Assembly (NCBI GenBank): GCA_044225565.1
Contig: JBGAIL010000222.1
Coordinates: forward strand, 1 to 7,276
Direction: 5' to 3'
From: CAVXAE01 sp044225565
GTDB lineage: Bacteria > Pseudomonadota > Gammaproteobacteria > Steroidobacterales > Steroidobacteraceae
DNA length: 7,276 nucleotides
Part shown: positions 6,633 through 7,276 of the stretch, piece by piece
Layout: each line of letters begins with the position of its first letter
Numbering within the stretch: position 1 is the first letter of the stretch
Position numbers and translations under genes: made by a program
Notes under the pieces: model-generated
What the model saw: the letters and a program-made list of their open reading frames with translations, nothing else
The model's database searches: none
What the model was told of the DNA's origin: nothing

Positions 6633-7276
6633 TGCATCCGGCGCAAGTCCGCATCGTGGAAGTGGGCCCGCGCGACGGGCTCCAGAGCGAATCGCGGGCC
6701 GTGCCCGTGGAGCAGCGCGTCCAGCTGATCGACATGCTCTCGGCCAGTGGCCTCGCTTGCATCGAGGCCGGCAGCTTCGTTTCCGCACGCAGCGTTCCTC
6801 AGATGTCGCAGAGCGATTTGGTGATGCGCGGAATTCGTCGCGTCCCGGGTACCCACTATCCCGTGCTGGTGCCCAACGTCATCGGGCTCGAGCGTGCCAT
6901 CGCGGCAGGCGCCGATGAGATTGCCGTATTCCTCTCGGCGACCGAAGCCTTCAGCCAGCGCAACATCAACTGTTCGATCGGGACTTCGCTGGTTCGCGCC
7001 GCGGAGATCGCGAGGATCGCACATGAGCACTCGATGCGGGTGCGGGGGTACGTCTCCTGCACACTGGGGTGCCCATACGAGGGCGCGGTCCCGTTGAGTA
7101 CGGTAGTGAATGTCGCTGCCAGGCTCTCGCAGCTCGGCTGCTACGAAATCTCCCTCGCCGACACGATTGGCGTCGGCACTCCGCGCAAGGCACAGGAGAT
7201 GGTGAAGGCCGTCGCCGAAGCCGTGCCGGTGAACCGGCTGGCCATCCATTTCCACGACACCTTCGGCCAGGCCCTC
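6629..7276 (+). CDS. mvaB: Hydroxymethylglutaryl-CoA lyase, 5' part (runs off window)
   Basis: The first 216 residues of an HMG-CoA lyase (HMG-CoA to acetyl-CoA + acetoacetate), a TIM-barrel enzyme of the DRE-type metallolyase group. Recognisable blocks are VEVGPRDGLQSE (residues 10-21), IEAGSFVS, QRNINCSI, VRGYVSCTLGCPYEG, GCYEISLADTIGVGTP and HFHDTFGQAL at the window edge. Arg15 and Asp16 match the catalytic Arg41 and metal ligand Asp42 of human HMGCL; His207 and His209 match the metal ligands His233 and His235. The flexible-loop cysteine motif (GGCPYA) and the last metal ligand Asn lie beyond the edge, so about 85-90 residues are missing. The start is ATGATG: the first ATG (6629) overlaps the reductase stop as ATGA, and the second (6632) overlaps by one base. 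There is no good ribosome site, so translation is probably coupled to the reductase. Confidence 0.93.
   Translation, partial: MMHPAQVRIVEVGPRDGLQSESRAVPVEQRVQLIDMLSASGLACIEAGSFVSARSVPQMSQSDLVMRGIRRVPGTHYPVLVPNVIGLERAIAAGADEIAVFLSATEAFSQRNINCSIGTSLVRAAEIARIAHEHSMRVRGYVSCTLGCPYEGAVPLSTVVNVAARLSQLGCYEISLADTIGVGTPRKAQEMVKAVAEAVPVNRLAIHFHDTFGQAL

Noticed and set aside
6431..7255. A 274-codon minus-strand frame over the reductase/lyase junction
   Set aside because: It is opposite the well-supported reductase end and the lyase, with no recognisable motif.

Overview
The window is GC-rich, tightly packed bacterial DNA with strong G/C preference at third codon positions, which produces long antisense shadow frames. 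The gene set and protein sequences resemble Proteobacteria, most likely Betaproteobacteria/Burkholderiales. That placement is an inference from gene content, because the window holds no rRNA or other phylogenetic marker. I see no mobile element, CRISPR array, tRNA or rRNA.

Layout. Positions 1-240 hold no gene I can support; they may contain the tail of an upstream gene and the leader of the first operon. Positions 241-3831 (+) carry a three-gene unit: an MHS-type major facilitator permease, a CaiB/BaiF (family III) acyl-CoA transferase and a crotonase-fold enoyl-CoA hydratase. The genes are 17 bp and 1 bp apart. A MocR-type regulator (GntR winged helix fused to an aminotransferase-like PLP domain) lies convergently at 3847-5214 (-). 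It is divergent from a second + strand unit: class II HMG-CoA reductase (5337-6632, mvaA-like) and, overlapping its stop codon, HMG-CoA lyase (from 6629, mvaB-like), which runs off the right edge after 216 codons.

How the genes may work together. The mvaA-mvaB pair is the known mevalonate-catabolic module of Pseudomonas mevalonii: mevalonate + CoA + 2 NAD+ gives HMG-CoA, which the lyase cleaves to acetyl-CoA and acetoacetate. The reductase keeps every catalytic residue and the Asp that selects NADH, so it reads as a degradative enzyme. The first unit could import a related branched acid and bring it to HMG-CoA: a CoA transferase could activate 3-hydroxy-3-methylglutarate or 3-methylglutaconate, and a hydratase could turn 3-methylglutaconyl-CoA into HMG-CoA. 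This convergent HMG-CoA hub is a hypothesis. The permease-CaiB-hydratase trio also fits carnitine/crotonobetaine-type chemistry.

The most noteworthy region is the 122-bp divergent gap at 5215-5336. It holds an imperfect 13-bp direct repeat spaced 18 bp apart next to the regulator start, a 16-bp AT-cored inverted repeat (5289-5304), and a 7-bp inverted pair that brackets it. These are plausible operator and promoter elements for MocR control of mevalonate/HMG-CoA catabolism. As I recall, that pathway is controlled by the LysR-type MvaR in P. mevalonii, so a PLP-dependent regulator here would be a different arrangement.
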